DNA from: Flavobacterium lipolyticum
GTDB taxonomy: Bacteria; Bacteroidota; Bacteroidia; Flavobacteriales; Flavobacteriaceae
Length of the DNA: 64,000 bases
Direction of reading: 5' to 3'
NCBI RefSeq assembly: GCF_020905335.1
Contig: NZ_JAJJMN010000001.1
Location: 124,001-188,000 of the forward strand
The position numbers were made by a program, and so were the translations under genes. Shown in pieces: positions 44,100 to 53,256 of this stretch. Position 1 is the first letter of the stretch; the number at the start of each line of letters is the position of its first letter. The notes below the pieces were generated by a model, which was not told the origin of the DNA, ran no database searches, and saw only the letters and a list, made by a program, of their open reading frames with translations.

Positions 44100-45077
44100 A
44101 TGTCACACAGTCCGATTAGAAAAGACAAAACCTGCTTAAACTGCAGACACGTTGTTGAACAAAAATTTTGCCCCAATTGCGGGCAGGAAAATACCGATTC
44201 CCGAAAAACATTCCATCATTTGTTCGTTCACTTTTTTGAAGATTTGACACATTATGAAAATGCTTTTTGGCGTACGATCAAAAACCTTTTGTTTAAACCA
44301 TCGGCATTAACCAAAGAATACCTTTCAGGAAAACGTTTATCCTACTTAGCTCCTGTTCGTTTGTACATCTTTATCAGTTTTGTCACTTTCTTAATGATCG
44401 CCTTATTTCCGGGCCATTCAAAAGAAACCACCGCTGATTTTAATCTCGACATAAGCAACGAAAAAGAAGTTCCAAAAAATATTTTTACAGGAGATCTTAA
44501 CGATTTAAAACCCGGAGACGGTTTTGATGATTTTACCAAAGAGATCGATTCCGTTCAAAAATATGCACCTGAAAAGGAAAAATTAGATTCGTTTAGTTAC
44601 TGGATGATTCAAAAAGTAAAATATGTAAAAGAACACAATACCAAAAAAGAACTCATTAACAAGTTCACAGAGTCTTTTGTACATAACATTCCCAAAGTAC
44701 TGTTCATTATAATGCCATTATTTGCTTTCTTTTTATGGCTCGTTCATAACAAAAAAAGATGGTATTATTTTGATCATGGGATATTCACTTTACATTACTT
44801 TTCGTTTTTGCTTCTGGTAATCTTCTTCCTATTTATAATTAGAAGATTGGTTGGGTTATTTGGAGAAGACAGTCCACTATCTTTTATTTCAGGTGTAACC
44901 GACTTTTTTGGAGGTCTCTGGATGTTCTACTATTTCTTTCCGGCACACCACCGTTTTTACGGAGAAACAAGATGGGTTTCCTTCTTTAAAAGCATCGCAT
45001 TGCTGTTTATAAATTCAATTTTTATCTTATTCTTACTGATTTTCTATATTTTCTATACCTTTATCAATTTACACTAA
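44100..45077 (+). CDS. DUF3667 membrane protein
   Basis: A 325-residue protein. A zinc-ribbon pair (CLNCRH at 14-19, CPNCGQ at 29-34) is followed by TFHHLFVHFFEDLTHYENAFWRTIKNLLFKPSALTKEYLSGKRLSYLAPVRLYIFISF, the DUF3667 signature, and then membrane segments (about 85-105, 205-225, 240-260, 300-320). Function unknown. It is followed after 7 bp by an M28 peptidase gene. Confidence 0.88.
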   Translation: MSHSPIRKDKTCLNCRHVVEQKFCPNCGQENTDSRKTFHHLFVHFFEDLTHYENAFWRTIKNLLFKPSALTKEYLSGKRLSYLAPVRLYIFISFVTFLMIALFPGHSKETTADFNLDISNEKEVPKNIFTGDLNDLKPGDGFDDFTKEIDSVQKYAPEKEKLDSFSYWMIQKVKYVKEHNTKKELINKFTESFVHNIPKVLFIIMPLFAFFLWLVHNKKRWYYFDHGIFTLHYFSFLLLVIFFLFIIRRLVGLFGEDSPLSFISGVTDFFGGLWMFYYFFPAHHRFYGETRWVSFFKSIALLFINSIFILFLLIFYIFYTFINLH

Positions 45078-45084
45078 ACAACCT

Positions 45085-46107
45085 ATGAAAAAAATCATAA
45101 TCCTGTTATTAATTGGTACTGCATTTTCGTGTAAAAACACACAATCAGTTACCTTAAAAGACAATTCAGATCCCTCTAAATACATCGACTTTATTTCTGA
45201 AAAAGATCTAAAAACAATGCTTTATGTAGTAGCCTCTGACGAAATGGAGGGGCGTGAAACCGGATCGAAAGGGCAAAAGAAAGCAGGTCTTTACATGATC
45301 GGGCAATACAAAAAACATGGAATTTCGTTCCCTAAAGGTGCAACCGATTATTACCAGCATATTCCTGCCTCATTTTTAAATGCCAGACGAAATGAAAACT
45401 TACCGGATTCAGAAAACATCTGGGCTTATATTGAAGGATCTGAAAAACCGGATGAAGTTTTGGTTATTTCCGCACATTACGATCACGTAGGAGTAAAAAA
45501 TGGCGACGTTTATAATGGTGCTGATGATGATGGTTCCGGAACTGTTGCTGTAATGGAAATGGCAAAAGCATTTGCAAAAGCCAAAAAAGACGGACACGGT
45601 CCAAAACGCTCTATACTGTTCCTGCACGTTACCGGAGAAGAACACGGTCTGCATGGTTCTCGCTATTATTCTGAAAATCCTTTATTCCCAATCGCTAATA
45701 CCATTGCCGACATTAATATCGATATGATTGGCCGTCGTGATGTGGAACACGAAAAAACAAACAATTATGTGTACGTAATTGGAGCCGACAGACTCTCCAC
45801 TGATTTACACAATATTGTTGTGGCACAAAATGAAAAATACACTAAAATTGACTTAGATTTTAAATTCAACGACCCGAAAGATCCAAATCATTTTTACGAG
45901 CGTTCTGATCATTATAACTTTGCAAAATTTGGAATTCCATCGGTTTTCTTCTTTAACGGAGTTCACGAAGACTACCACAGAAAAGGTGACGAACCTCAGA
46001 AAATCGAATACGATGCTTTGACTAAAAGAACAAAATTAGCTTTCTCCATTGCCTGGGAATTAGCGAATAGATCTGATCGCCCAGTAGTGGATAAACCGAT
46101 TAAATAA
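45085..46107 (+). CDS. M28-family metallopeptidase 2, lipoprotein
   Basis: A 340-residue lipoprotein. Signal peptide MKKIIILLLIGTAFSC has its lipobox Cys at residue 16. Zinc ligands and active-site residues are SAHYDHVG, GADDDGSGTVAV, the Glu pair in TGEEHGLHGSRYY, NIDMIGR and GVHEDYHRKGD. Aminopeptidase of the envelope. The last ~40 bp of this gene are copied twice more downstream (46304 and 46542). Confidence 0.92.
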   Translation: MKKIIILLLIGTAFSCKNTQSVTLKDNSDPSKYIDFISEKDLKTMLYVVASDEMEGRETGSKGQKKAGLYMIGQYKKHGISFPKGATDYYQHIPASFLNARRNENLPDSENIWAYIEGSEKPDEVLVISAHYDHVGVKNGDVYNGADDDGSGTVAVMEMAKAFAKAKKDGHGPKRSILFLHVTGEEHGLHGSRYYSENPLFPIANTIADINIDMIGRRDVEHEKTNNYVYVIGADRLSTDLHNIVVAQNEKYTKIDLDFKFNDPKDPNHFYERSDHYNFAKFGIPSVFFFNGVHEDYHRKGDEPQKIEYDALTKRTKLAFSIAWELANRSDRPVVDKPIK

Positions 46108-46660
46108 GGCGCTAAGGCACTAAGATACTAAGGCTCTAAGCAACAAAGGTTCAAAGGTTCAAAGGCTTTTAAAAATAACAAACAAAAAACGAGGAGCTAA
46201 AACTCCTCGTTTTTTTTATACTTCCTAATCATTCTTTAAGCTTGAAATCCAGCTAAAACCTTTGAACCTTTGCAACTCTGAACCTTTGTACCTTTTAATT
46301 AACGAATAGATCTGATCGCCCAGTAGTGGATAAACTGATTAAATAAGGTACTGAGATACTAAGATGCTAAGGCTCTAAGCAACAAAGGTTCAGAGTTACA
46401 AAGGCTTTTAAAAATAACAAACAAAAAACGAGGAGCTTAAACTCCTCGTTTTTTTATACTTCCTAATCATTCTTTAAGCTTGAAATCCAACTAAAACCTT
46501 TGAACCTTTGCAACTCTGAACCTTTGTACCTTTTAATTAACGAATAGGTCTGATCGCCCAGTAGTGGATAAACCGATTAAATAAGGTACTGAGATACTAA
46601 GATGCTAAGATGCTAAGGCTCTAAGATTTTTTAAGTGCTGAGAAACTAAGTTACCACTTT
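46065..46660. repeat. Three-fold tandem repeat of ~239 bp that begins inside the peptidase gene
   Basis: The anchor GAATAGATCTGATCGCCCAG occurs at 46065, 46304 and (with one change) 46542, so the period is 239 and 238 bp. Copy 1 starts in the last 43 bp of the M28 gene. Each of the first two copies holds the terminator hairpin ACGAGGAG/CTCCTCGT and octamer runs of the ATACTAAG and TTCAAAGG types. No gene lies in copies 2 and 3. Confidence 0.85.
46189..46218 (+). terminator. Intrinsic terminator of the peptidase, duplicated at 46428-46455
   Basis: ACGAGGAG (46189-46196) pairs with CTCCTCGT (46203-46210), followed by eight T. The second copy (46428-46449) has the same stem with one loop difference. 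Confidence 0.85.
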
Positions 46661-46673
46661 ATTCTATAAATAG

Positions 46674-46697
46674 GAGGCTGTCTAAAAAGACAGCCTC
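46674..46697. terminator. Hairpin near the end of the repeat region
   Basis: GAGGCTGTCT (46674-46683) pairs with AGACAGCCTC (46688-46697) over 10 bp around AAAA. It may serve the thioesterase operon read leftward. The T-tract is poor. Confidence 0.55.
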
Positions 46698-46776
46698 ACT
46701 TATTTCTCCTATTACTTAAAGATTATTCTTGCATCATAGAGCAACTTTTAAATAAGCCATCCCAATGATTTCTTTT

Positions 46777-47268
46777 TTATGCGGGTACTCCTGATTTTAA
46801 TTTCTGTACAACTTCCAAACATCTATTTTCAAAAATTGACTGCTCAACTGGCACAACAACCGATTGAAATAATTGCATTAAATCATCCGAATGATTTGCT
46901 GATTTTTTTGTCGCAATATTATAATGAATAAACCTGATCCATAAAATTGCTTTTAATTCCGTTTCATTTTCATTCCACATTTTCATTTCAACCAACAAAG
47001 CATTATCGCGATACTCAATCAATTGCGATTCAATCAGGGTCGTTTCCATCGTAAAAGCCGGACGTATATAACTAATCTGACTGGATGCTACTACCCAGCT
47101 CAAACCAGTTTCTTTCAGATATTTAAAAATATCCAGATCGTAATGTTCTGCAATCTGATCTTCTCTTGTATTAATAAAATACTCCAGATACTTTGCGTTG
47201 TTTAAATGATTAAAAGGATCACAATCCTGAAATCTGATTTTCTTTTTTGTTTTTAATACTTTTTCCAT
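46777..47268 (-). CDS. Acyl-CoA thioesterase, 4HBT/YbgC-like hotdog protein
   Basis: A 163-residue hotdog-fold protein. FQDCDPFNHLNNAKYLEYFINTRED (about residues 13-37) has the Asp and the N/HLNN segment seen in 4-hydroxybenzoyl-CoA thioesterase-type proteins. The rest (YIRPAFTMETTLIESQLIEYRDNALLVEMKMWNE) continues the fold. It should hydrolyse an acyl-CoA. It lies 52 bp downstream of the TetR-type gene on the same strand, and a copy of the palindrome seen upstream of that gene lies in the gap, so it is probably repressed with it. Confidence 0.87.
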   Translation of the reverse strand: MEKVLKTKKKIRFQDCDPFNHLNNAKYLEYFINTREDQIAEHYDLDIFKYLKETGLSWVVASSQISYIRPAFTMETTLIESQLIEYRDNALLVEMKMWNENETELKAILWIRFIHYNIATKKSANHSDDLMQLFQSVVVPVEQSIFENRCLEVVQKLKSGVPA

Positions 47269-47287
47269 TTTCTGCTTTTTTTATCAA

Positions 47288-47301
47288 ATACCAATCGGTA
47301 T
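47288..47301 (-). promoter_or_regulatory. Palindromic operator before the thioesterase gene
   Basis: ATACCAATCGGTAT, a near-perfect palindrome, 20 bp upstream of the thioesterase ATG. It matches the perfect site at 47947-47964 in ten central positions but one. Confidence 0.7.
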
Positions 47302-47320
47302 CTGAAGGGTTAAAAAATTT

Positions 47321-47902
47321 TTATTTCCTCATTTTATCAATTATCGCATGGTCTATAAAATCCATAGCGGTGGTGATGTATGTCCCATCATTATGCGTAA
47401 AGGCCAAAAGGGAGCTTCCTTCAATTAAAGTCAATAATAGCTTTGCATATTGCAGCGGATCAATATTCTCCTGAATTTCTCCACTTATAATACCTTCACT
47501 AATGATATTGGAAAGTCCGGTGATAAATTTCTGAGACAAACTCTGAGCACTCTTAAACAACAGTGGATTGATAAATTTAGTATCTACTCCTACACGCAGC
47601 ATTGGACAACCACCTCTGTCTTTGACTACATCATAATAGCTCCGTTGATATTTCGTTATCGTGTAAAGTTTCTCTAAACTTCCTGTAGTAGAAGCCAGTA
47701 TTTTGAATAAAGGCGTTATCGCTACCTCTACATTCAATTGAAAAGACTTTAAAGCTAACTCTTCTTTATTGGCAAAATTGCAGTAAATAGCCCCTTTGGT
47801 AAGTCCCGTAGCCTTGGTAATATCCGAAAGACTGGTACCCACATATCCCTGTCTGTTAAAAACAGGTGCTACTTTGTCCAATATAAATTCAGAAGTGTTC
47901 AT
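47321..47902 (-). CDS. TetR/AcrR-family transcriptional regulator
   Basis: A 193-residue repressor-type protein. The N-terminal HTH (FILDKVAPVFNRQGYVGTSLSDITKATGLTKGAIYCNFANKEELALKSF, about 6-54) is characteristic of the family, and the C-terminal helices (about 75-190) form the ligand domain, with TetR_C_33-like GCPMLRVGVD. Ligand is likely an acyl compound given the thioesterase neighbour, but that is inference. Two matching palindromes, one upstream of itself and one before the thioesterase, indicate autoregulation and control of that gene. Confidence 0.92.
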   Translation of the reverse strand: MNTSEFILDKVAPVFNRQGYVGTSLSDITKATGLTKGAIYCNFANKEELALKSFQLNVEVAITPLFKILASTTGSLEKLYTITKYQRSYYDVVKDRGGCPMLRVGVDTKFINPLLFKSAQSLSQKFITGLSNIISEGIISGEIQENIDPLQYAKLLLTLIEGSSLLAFTHNDGTYITTAMDFIDHAIIDKMRK

Positions 47903-47934
47903 TATTTTCCAGTTTTCAACAATCGTTCTTCAAA

Positions 47935-47964
47935 CAAATATAACACAAATACCGATCGGTATTT
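47935..47964 (-). promoter_or_regulatory. TetR-gene promoter with overlapping palindromic operator
   Basis: On the minus strand TATATTTG (47942-47935) matches TAnnTTTG, 33 bp before the ATG. The perfect 18-bp palindrome AAATACCGATCGGTATTT (47947-47964) lies directly upstream of it, in the -33 to -7 spacer, a standard place for repression. Confidence 0.75.
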
Positions 47965-47999
47965 CATGTTAGAGCTTTTTTTCTTCTAAACATAAAAAG

Positions 48000-48035
48000 A
48001 AAGGGGTGAATTCAAAGAATTCACCCCTTTATATA
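48000..48035 (-). terminator. Terminator of rho
   Basis: AAGGGGTGAATTC (48001-48013), AAA, GAATTCACCCCTT (48017-48029): a 13-bp perfect stem. On the minus strand it is followed by a T-rich tract, placing it after the leftward rho gene. Confidence 0.8.
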
Positions 48036-48125
48036 TTTTATCATCTTAAAAGATTAGTAACCAAGAAATTTAACGGTAGTAAAAAAACTTAGCATCTCAG
48101 CTCCTCAGAATCTTAGCCCCTTTTT

Positions 48126-50036
48126 CTAGTCATTCATAGAAATCAAAAACTCTTCGTTGTTTCTGGTTTTCTTGAAACGATCGTTTACAAAATCCATAGA
48201 TTCTACCGGATTCATATCAGACAGGTACTTACGCATGATCCACATTCTTTGTAATGTTTTCTCATCCAGTAATAAATCATCACGACGTGTGCTTGACGAA
48301 GTAAGATCGATAGCCGGGAAGATACGTTTGTTAGCGATTTTACGATCCAATTGCAGTTCCATATTACCGGTACCTTTAAATTCTTCAAAGATAACTTCAT
48401 CCATTTTAGAACCTGTTTCGGTCAATGCGGTTGCAATAATACTTAGTGAACCGCCATTTTCTACATTTCTGGCAGCTCCAAAGAAACGTTTTGGTTTTTG
48501 CAATGCATTAGCATCAACACCACCGCTTAAAACTTTACCTGAAGCAGGTTGAACAGTATTGTAAGCTCTCGCTAAACGAGTAATCGAATCAAGTAAAATA
48601 ACCACATCGTGTCCGCATTCTACCAAACGCTTTGCTTTTTCAAGAACGATATTCGCAATCTTCACGTGTTCTTGTGGTTCTCTGTCAAAAGTAGAAGCAA
48701 TAACTTCTCCTCTTACACTACGCTGCATATCCGTAACCTCCTCAGGACGCTCATCAATCAAAAGAACGATAAGATAAACTTCGGGATGGTTGGCTGCGAT
48801 TGCGTTTGCAATGTCTTTTAGCAACATTGTTTTCCCCGTTTTAGGCTGAGCGACAATCATACCACGCTGTCCTTTTCCTATTGGAGAAAACAAATCGATA
48901 ATACGGGTTGAAACTGAACTGCCTTTTTCGGCTAATTTAAATTTTTCAGAAGGGAAAACCGGGGTAAGATGTTCGAAAGAAACTCTGTCACGAACAACTT
49001 GTGGATCATGACCATTAATTTTAAGTACACGAACGAGAGGGAAAAATTTTTCGCCTTCTTTTGGAGGACGAACTACTCCTTTTACAGTATCTCCGGTTTT
49101 AAGACCGAACAATCTGATTTGTGACGTTGATAAATAAATATCATCGGGAGAGGCTAAATAATTATAATCTGATGAACGTAAAAATCCGTAACCATCCGGC
49201 ATCATTTCAAGAACACCTTCACTTTCAATAATTCCGTCAAACTCAAAGTCTGAATCTCTGAAATTATTCTTTTTATTTTTATGATTTGGATTTTGATTCC
49301 CGTTGTTTCCGTTCCCGTTTTGGTTAGAATTTGGATTCTGATTTGGGTTTTGGTTGGGATTCTGATTCGGATTTTGATTTTTATTCTGGTTCGGATTAAT
49401 CTTCTTGGTCTGAACCGGTGCTTCTGTTTTTTCAGCAGCAGCAACTTCTGCTGTAACTTCATTTTCCGGAACTACATCTTTCGTAGCCTCCTTTTCTTTT
49501 TTCAAAGCAACCTTTTTCTCGTAAGCCGATTTACTAAACTTTACAATTTTTGGTCCTTTTTTCTCTATTGCTGCATCTTCAGTATTCTCAGTACTTTCGG
49601 TATTCTCAATATTTTCCTGAACTTCCGGTGTTGTTTCAACGCTTTTTACTTCTGCTGTTTCTTTTGCTGCTGCATTTCCTTTTATCTTCGGATTTGTTTT
49701 AGGATTTGCTTTAATAGCCGGAGTTTTAGTTACTGCTATCAGAGCTTCCTCTTTTTCAGGAGTTTCCTCTGCTTTATCAAATTCCAGAACCGGTGCATTC
49801 TTATTTGCTGCTGTCTTTTTTGCCGGAACAATTCTTGCTCTTTTCGGTTTTTCATCAACTATTTCCGCTTCTGCCACAGGACTAACCGGCGGCGCTACAG
49901 TCGCTTCCTGATGTGCTAAAATCTGACTTATTAAAGTCTCTTTTTTAACGCCATTAAACTTTATAGTTTTAGCTAACTTAGCTATTTCTTGAAGCTCAGA
50001 AAGCTTCATTTCTTTTAATGCAGAAATATCAAACAT
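48126..50036 (-). CDS. rho: Transcription termination factor Rho
   Basis: A 636-residue RNA helicase that ends transcripts. An N-terminal SAP-like domain ([37 protein letters not shown], about 5-41) is followed by a low-complexity Lys/Glu/Ala region (about 60-205), an NQ-rich stretch near 210-250 ([12 protein letters not shown] type), an RNA-binding CSD ([18 protein letters not shown] near 270-287) and the ATPase core with the P-loop in [18 protein letters not shown] (about 394-411) and [17 protein letters not shown]. The long insert is typical of Bacteroidota Rho, where disordered inserts can drive condensation. Divergent from the DUF4293 gene. Confidence 0.95.
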   Translation of the reverse strand: MFDISALKEMKLSELQEIAKLAKTIKFNGVKKETLISQILAHQEATVAPPVSPVAEAEIVDEKPKRARIVPAKKTAANKNAPVLEFDKAEETPEKEEALIAVTKTPAIKANPKTNPKIKGNAAAKETAEVKSVETTPEVQENIENTESTENTEDAAIEKKGPKIVKFSKSAYEKKVALKKEKEATKDVVPENEVTAEVAAAEKTEAPVQTKKINPNQNKNQNPNQNPNQNPNQNPNSNQNGNGNNGNQNPNHKNKKNNFRDSDFEFDGIIESEGVLEMMPDGYGFLRSSDYNYLASPDDIYLSTSQIRLFGLKTGDTVKGVVRPPKEGEKFFPLVRVLKINGHDPQVVRDRVSFEHLTPVFPSEKFKLAEKGSSVSTRIIDLFSPIGKGQRGMIVAQPKTGKTMLLKDIANAIAANHPEVYLIVLLIDERPEEVTDMQRSVRGEVIASTFDREPQEHVKIANIVLEKAKRLVECGHDVVILLDSITRLARAYNTVQPASGKVLSGGVDANALQKPKRFFGAARNVENGGSLSIIATALTETGSKMDEVIFEEFKGTGNMELQLDRKIANKRIFPAIDLTSSSTRRDDLLLDEKTLQRMWIMRKYLSDMNPVESMDFVNDRFKKTRNNEEFLISMND

Positions 50037-50194
50037 GAATGTTCTATGAATTTAATTATTTTAACGGAAATATTGTAAAAAGAATAGGTAGATATTTTTT
50101 TTCGATTGACCGCAGTATGAAGTGCTTACGGTATTATGATGCAATAATACGAATAAAATTTAATCATACAATAGTATTTTAAAAAAAGAAAATA

Positions 50195-50202
50195 TATTTT
50201 TG
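50195..50202 (+). promoter_or_regulatory. Candidate -7 box for the DUF4293 gene
   Basis: TATTTTTG matches TAnnTTTG and lies 17 bp upstream of the ATG at 50220. The region 50040-50190 also holds the divergent rho promoter, not located. Confidence 0.4.
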
Positions 50203-50219
50203 TAAAACAATTTTAGACC

Positions 50220-50636
50220 ATGATACAACGAATTCAGACTGTATATTTAATTCTTACCTTTTTAATCACGGGGGTATTACTGTTTTTTACTCCGCTTTGG
50301 ACCTTAAATAATGGTAAGCCTTTTTACTTTATGCAGGATAAGTTTTACACGATATTATTAGGTCTGAGTACAATGCTTACGATCATTAGTATCATTTCAT
50401 ACAAAAAAAGACAAAATCAGTTTGTAATGGGCAGGCTGAACATAATATTAAATTTAATTTTATTGGGATTATTTGTATATCGTTCTCTAAATTTATCTGG
50501 AGATACTACTACCATTGTATCAGAGAAAGGTATTGGGATGTTTCTACCTATTGTTGCTATCGTATTATTAGTATTAGCTAATAAGGCCATCAAAAAGGAT
50601 GAAGATCTTGTAAAATCTGTAGACCGTTTGAGGTAA
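50220..50636 (+). CDS. DUF4293 membrane protein
   Basis: A 138-residue protein with four hydrophobic segments (about 8-27, 40-58, 72-88, 103-120), starting MIQRIQTVYLILTFLITGVLLFFTPLW, the hallmark of DUF4293. Function unknown. It is commonly next to rho in Bacteroidota, which the arrangement here repeats. It ends in a hairpin terminator at 50668-50690. Confidence 0.88.
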   Translation: MIQRIQTVYLILTFLITGVLLFFTPLWTLNNGKPFYFMQDKFYTILLGLSTMLTIISIISYKKRQNQFVMGRLNIILNLILLGLFVYRSLNLSGDTTTIVSEKGIGMFLPIVAIVLLVLANKAIKKDEDLVKSVDRLR

Positions 50637-50667
50637 ACCTATAAACTTAAATTTTTTGTGCGAAGAG

Positions 50668-50695
50668 AACCCGAATTTTAAATTCGGGTTTTTTT
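50668..50695 (+). terminator. Intrinsic terminator after DUF4293
   Basis: AACCCGAATTT (50668-50678) pairs with AAATTCGGGTT (50680-50690), then T residues to 50695. The loop is minimal, so the stem opens by a few pairs. Confidence 0.8.
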
Positions 50696-50802
50696 GTGCT
50701 CTAAATTTTCTGTAATTTCCTGCATGACAGTCAAAACAAACCTAAAAAAAAACTTTGTAAGATATTTTTTCATTTATTTGCATATCAGTTCCCCGAATAA
50801 TT

Positions 50803-51465
50803 ATGAAAGATAAAATAAGAATACACCTGGCCGATGATCATCAGGTACTTATTGATGGCCTTAGCAACTTATTGCAGACGGTTGAAAATTTTGAAGTAGT
50901 AGGCAAATCATACGATGGCAATACTGTTTATGACGATATTACACTAAACAATCCCGATATCCTGATTCTGGACATTAGTATGCCTAAAAAAGACGGGATC
51001 GAGGTAGTTAAAGAACTTCAGCAAAAAAATGTACCCTGTAAAATCATCATTCTCTCCAGCTACGACGATCTGAAAATTATTAAAGAAGTGATGAAACTGG
51101 GGGTAAAAGGCTATCTCACAAAAAAATGCGCGGGAGAAAATATTATAGAAGCTGTAGAAGCCGTTTATCAGGGACAAGAATATTATTGTGATGCCGTTAG
51201 AGAAAAAATCTTTAATATTTTCTCTCATAACAATCCAAAGCTCAATAAAAATATCAAAGTAGACAACCCAATTCTAAGCGCCCGTGAAATCGAAATCATC
51301 ACTTTAATTGCATTGGAATACAGTGGAAAAGAAATTGGCGAACAGCTCTTTATCAGTACAAACACGGTCGAAACACACCGAAAAAACATCATGAAGAAAC
51401 TGCAGATAAAAGGCTCTATTGGCTTGGTAAAATATGCCCTGAAAAATAATTTGATAAATTCCTGA
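50803..51465 (+). CDS. NarL/LuxR-family response regulator (paired with the kinase)
   Basis: A 220-residue response regulator. A receiver domain (1-120) has HLADDHQVLIDG near the N-terminus, the phospho-acceptor Asp in ILILDISMPKKDGIEV (about residue 57) and the Lys in VKGYLTKK. A LuxR-type HTH (about 160-215, LSAREIEIITLIALEYSGKEIGEQLFISTNTVETHRKNIMKKL) follows. The kinase gene starts 25 bp downstream, so the two make one operon and an intact two-component system. Confidence 0.94.
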   Translation: MKDKIRIHLADDHQVLIDGLSNLLQTVENFEVVGKSYDGNTVYDDITLNNPDILILDISMPKKDGIEVVKELQQKNVPCKIIILSSYDDLKIIKEVMKLGVKGYLTKKCAGENIIEAVEAVYQGQEYYCDAVREKIFNIFSHNNPKLNKNIKVDNPILSAREIEIITLIALEYSGKEIGEQLFISTNTVETHRKNIMKKLQIKGSIGLVKYALKNNLINS

Positions 51466-51490
51466 TCATTCTCAGAAAACACCTGTTACT

Positions 51491-52402
51491 ATGTCCTTTT
51501 TCAGATACTTTATATTTTTCCTTCTTTTAACCACTTTTAATAGCTATCCTACTGTTGCTCAGAAAAAAACAGTTACAGAAAACAACACTGATGCAATTGT
51601 CGGCAACACAAAAAAAAACAATACTTATCTTCCTGAAAAAATAAGAAACAAACAAATAATAAGTTTATCAATCGTGATGATAATCCTCTTGTTCTTTTTA
51701 TTTTATTTTTTCTACCAAAACAACAAACTAAGACAAAAAATTAAACGGAAAGATGCCAAGCAAAAAATATTACTAAATGTAATTAATGCCGGCATTGACA
51801 GCCAGGAAGTTGAACGTAAAAAAATCGCCTCATTTTTACATGACAACATTAATTCTTTATTATCTTCTGTTGGACTGCATTTAAAAACTTTCACAACACA
51901 AAACGATATAAAATCGGACGAAATTCAGAAAGCAAAATCTATTCTACAGGAAGCACACGATCTTTTACGAGATATGTCACACGACTTGGTCCCTACACTT
52001 CTGGTTCGTTTTGGGTTAATTTATGCTTTGGAAGATCTATGCGAAAGAAACTCGAATTCTCACATAAGTTTTAAATTTTCGAGCGCCATTTCAACTGAAA
52101 AAAGATACATCGAAAAATTTGAGATGAAGCTTTATTTTATTGTTTCGGAACTTTTCAATAACATTATAAAACACAGTGATGCCCAAAAAGCCAAGATTTT
52201 CCTATCCGAAAAAAACAATCAGTTTATCATTGTAATTCAGGACAACGGAAAGGGTTTTGAAACCGAAAGATTAAATAATGTTGAAGGTTTTGGACTTAAC
52301 CGAATCAGGGCAAGAATCAAAAAATACAAAGGAAGTATCTCAATCACTTCAAAGGCAAACGAAGGAACCTCTATAAAAATCAAGGTTCCACTACCATTTT
52401 AA
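51491..52402 (+). CDS. NarX/DesK-type sensor histidine kinase
   Basis: A 303-residue kinase with a signal-like N-terminus (FRYFIFFLLLTTFNSYPTVAQ), a short linker and one membrane helix (about 55-78, IISLSIVMIILLFFLFYFF). A HisKA_3 domain carries the phospho-His in ASFLHDNINSLLSSVGLHL (about residues 113-131) and an HATPase_c domain follows with SELFNNIIKHSDAQKA (N-box, about 215-230) and DNGKGFE (G1 box, about 250). The periplasmic part is very short, so the signal may be membrane-based. It partners with the regulator 25 bp upstream. Confidence 0.92.
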   Translation: MSFFRYFIFFLLLTTFNSYPTVAQKKTVTENNTDAIVGNTKKNNTYLPEKIRNKQIISLSIVMIILLFFLFYFFYQNNKLRQKIKRKDAKQKILLNVINAGIDSQEVERKKIASFLHDNINSLLSSVGLHLKTFTTQNDIKSDEIQKAKSILQEAHDLLRDMSHDLVPTLLVRFGLIYALEDLCERNSNSHISFKFSSAISTEKRYIEKFEMKLYFIVSELFNNIIKHSDAQKAKIFLSEKNNQFIIVIQDNGKGFETERLNNVEGFGLNRIRARIKKYKGSISITSKANEGTSIKIKVPLPF

Positions 52403-52407
52403 ATCTG

Positions 52408-52902
52408 TTACTTTTTACCCATTTCAACTATTTCCAGATCCTTTATTTTATCACCGTCAATTACAAATCGCAACATTGTTCGAACCTGATGAAATCCGCT
52501 TTTTCCGGCCGCTCCGGGATTCATATGCAGCAGATTATTTTTTTTATCAAACATAACTTTTAGTATATGTGAATGCCCACAGATAAATAATTTAGGCGGA
52601 TCCGACGCCATCTCTTCTCTTATATTGGGATTATACTTTCCCGGATATCCGCCAATATGTGTAATCCACACGGAAACATCCTCACATAAAAACCGATTGT
52701 GTAAAGGAAATTCTAATCTCGCCTGCGCATCGTCAATATTACCATATACACATCGCAGCGGCTTTAACTTTTTAATTGTATCCGTAACATTCAGATCACC
52801 AATGTCTCCAGCATGCCAGACTTCATCGGCCTGAGCTACATATTTTAAAATAGTATCGTCAATATGACTGTGCGTATCGGAAAGGAGAAGAATTTTTTTC
52901 AT
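52408..52902 (-). CDS. YfcE/MJ0936-type metallophosphoesterase
   Basis: A 164-residue metallophosphatase. Metal ligands appear in KKILLLSDTHSHIDD at the start, WHAGDIGDL, YGNIDDAQ, HIGGYPG, and CGHSHI. The reading frame is open upstream to 52938, but the conserved fold starts at MKKILLL, so I start at 52902. The family acts on phosphodiesters in vitro; the physiological substrate is unknown. It is convergent with the kinase gene and followed upstream by an octamer-repeat region. Confidence 0.9.
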   Translation of the reverse strand: MKKILLLSDTHSHIDDTILKYVAQADEVWHAGDIGDLNVTDTIKKLKPLRCVYGNIDDAQARLEFPLHNRFLCEDVSVWITHIGGYPGKYNPNIREEMASDPPKLFICGHSHILKVMFDKKNNLLHMNPGAAGKSGFHQVRTMLRFVIDGDKIKDLEIVEMGKK

Positions 52903-53256
52903 TCGAAGGTTCAAAGGTTCAAAGAAGCAAAGATACAAAGGTTTTTTTTAAAGGGACTAAGGTGCTACGGTTCTGAGATGCTGAGATACTGAGATGCTGA
53001 GATGCTGAGATACTGAGATACTGAGATGCTGAGATGCTGAAATACTGAGACACTTAGAAACCTCTGCTCCTTTGTACCTTTGTACCTTTGTACCTCCTAA
53101 ACAAAAAAACTTAGCACCTTAGTATCTCAGAACCTTAGCACCTTTAAAAAACTTAACATCTTAGTATCTCAGAACCTTAACATCTTTTTTTAAAAAACCT
53201 TTGTACCTTTGTCCCTTAGAGCCTTTGTCCCTTAAAAAAACCTTTGCACCTTTACC
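52903..53256. repeat. Octamer-phased tandem repeat region
   Basis: The ~350 bp gap holds no gene. It contains 8-nt units TTCAAAGG, then GATACTGA/GATGCTGA (about 52970-53050), then CTTTGTAC (about 53070-53098) and the reverse type CTTAGTATCTCAGAAC (about 53105-53180). The two halves are roughly reverse complements and could pair. Confidence 0.85.

Noticed and set aside
49281..49919. 212-residue plus-strand frame opposite rho
   Set aside because: It lies antisense to the low-complexity insert of rho; Phe/Arg/Cys-rich with no family.
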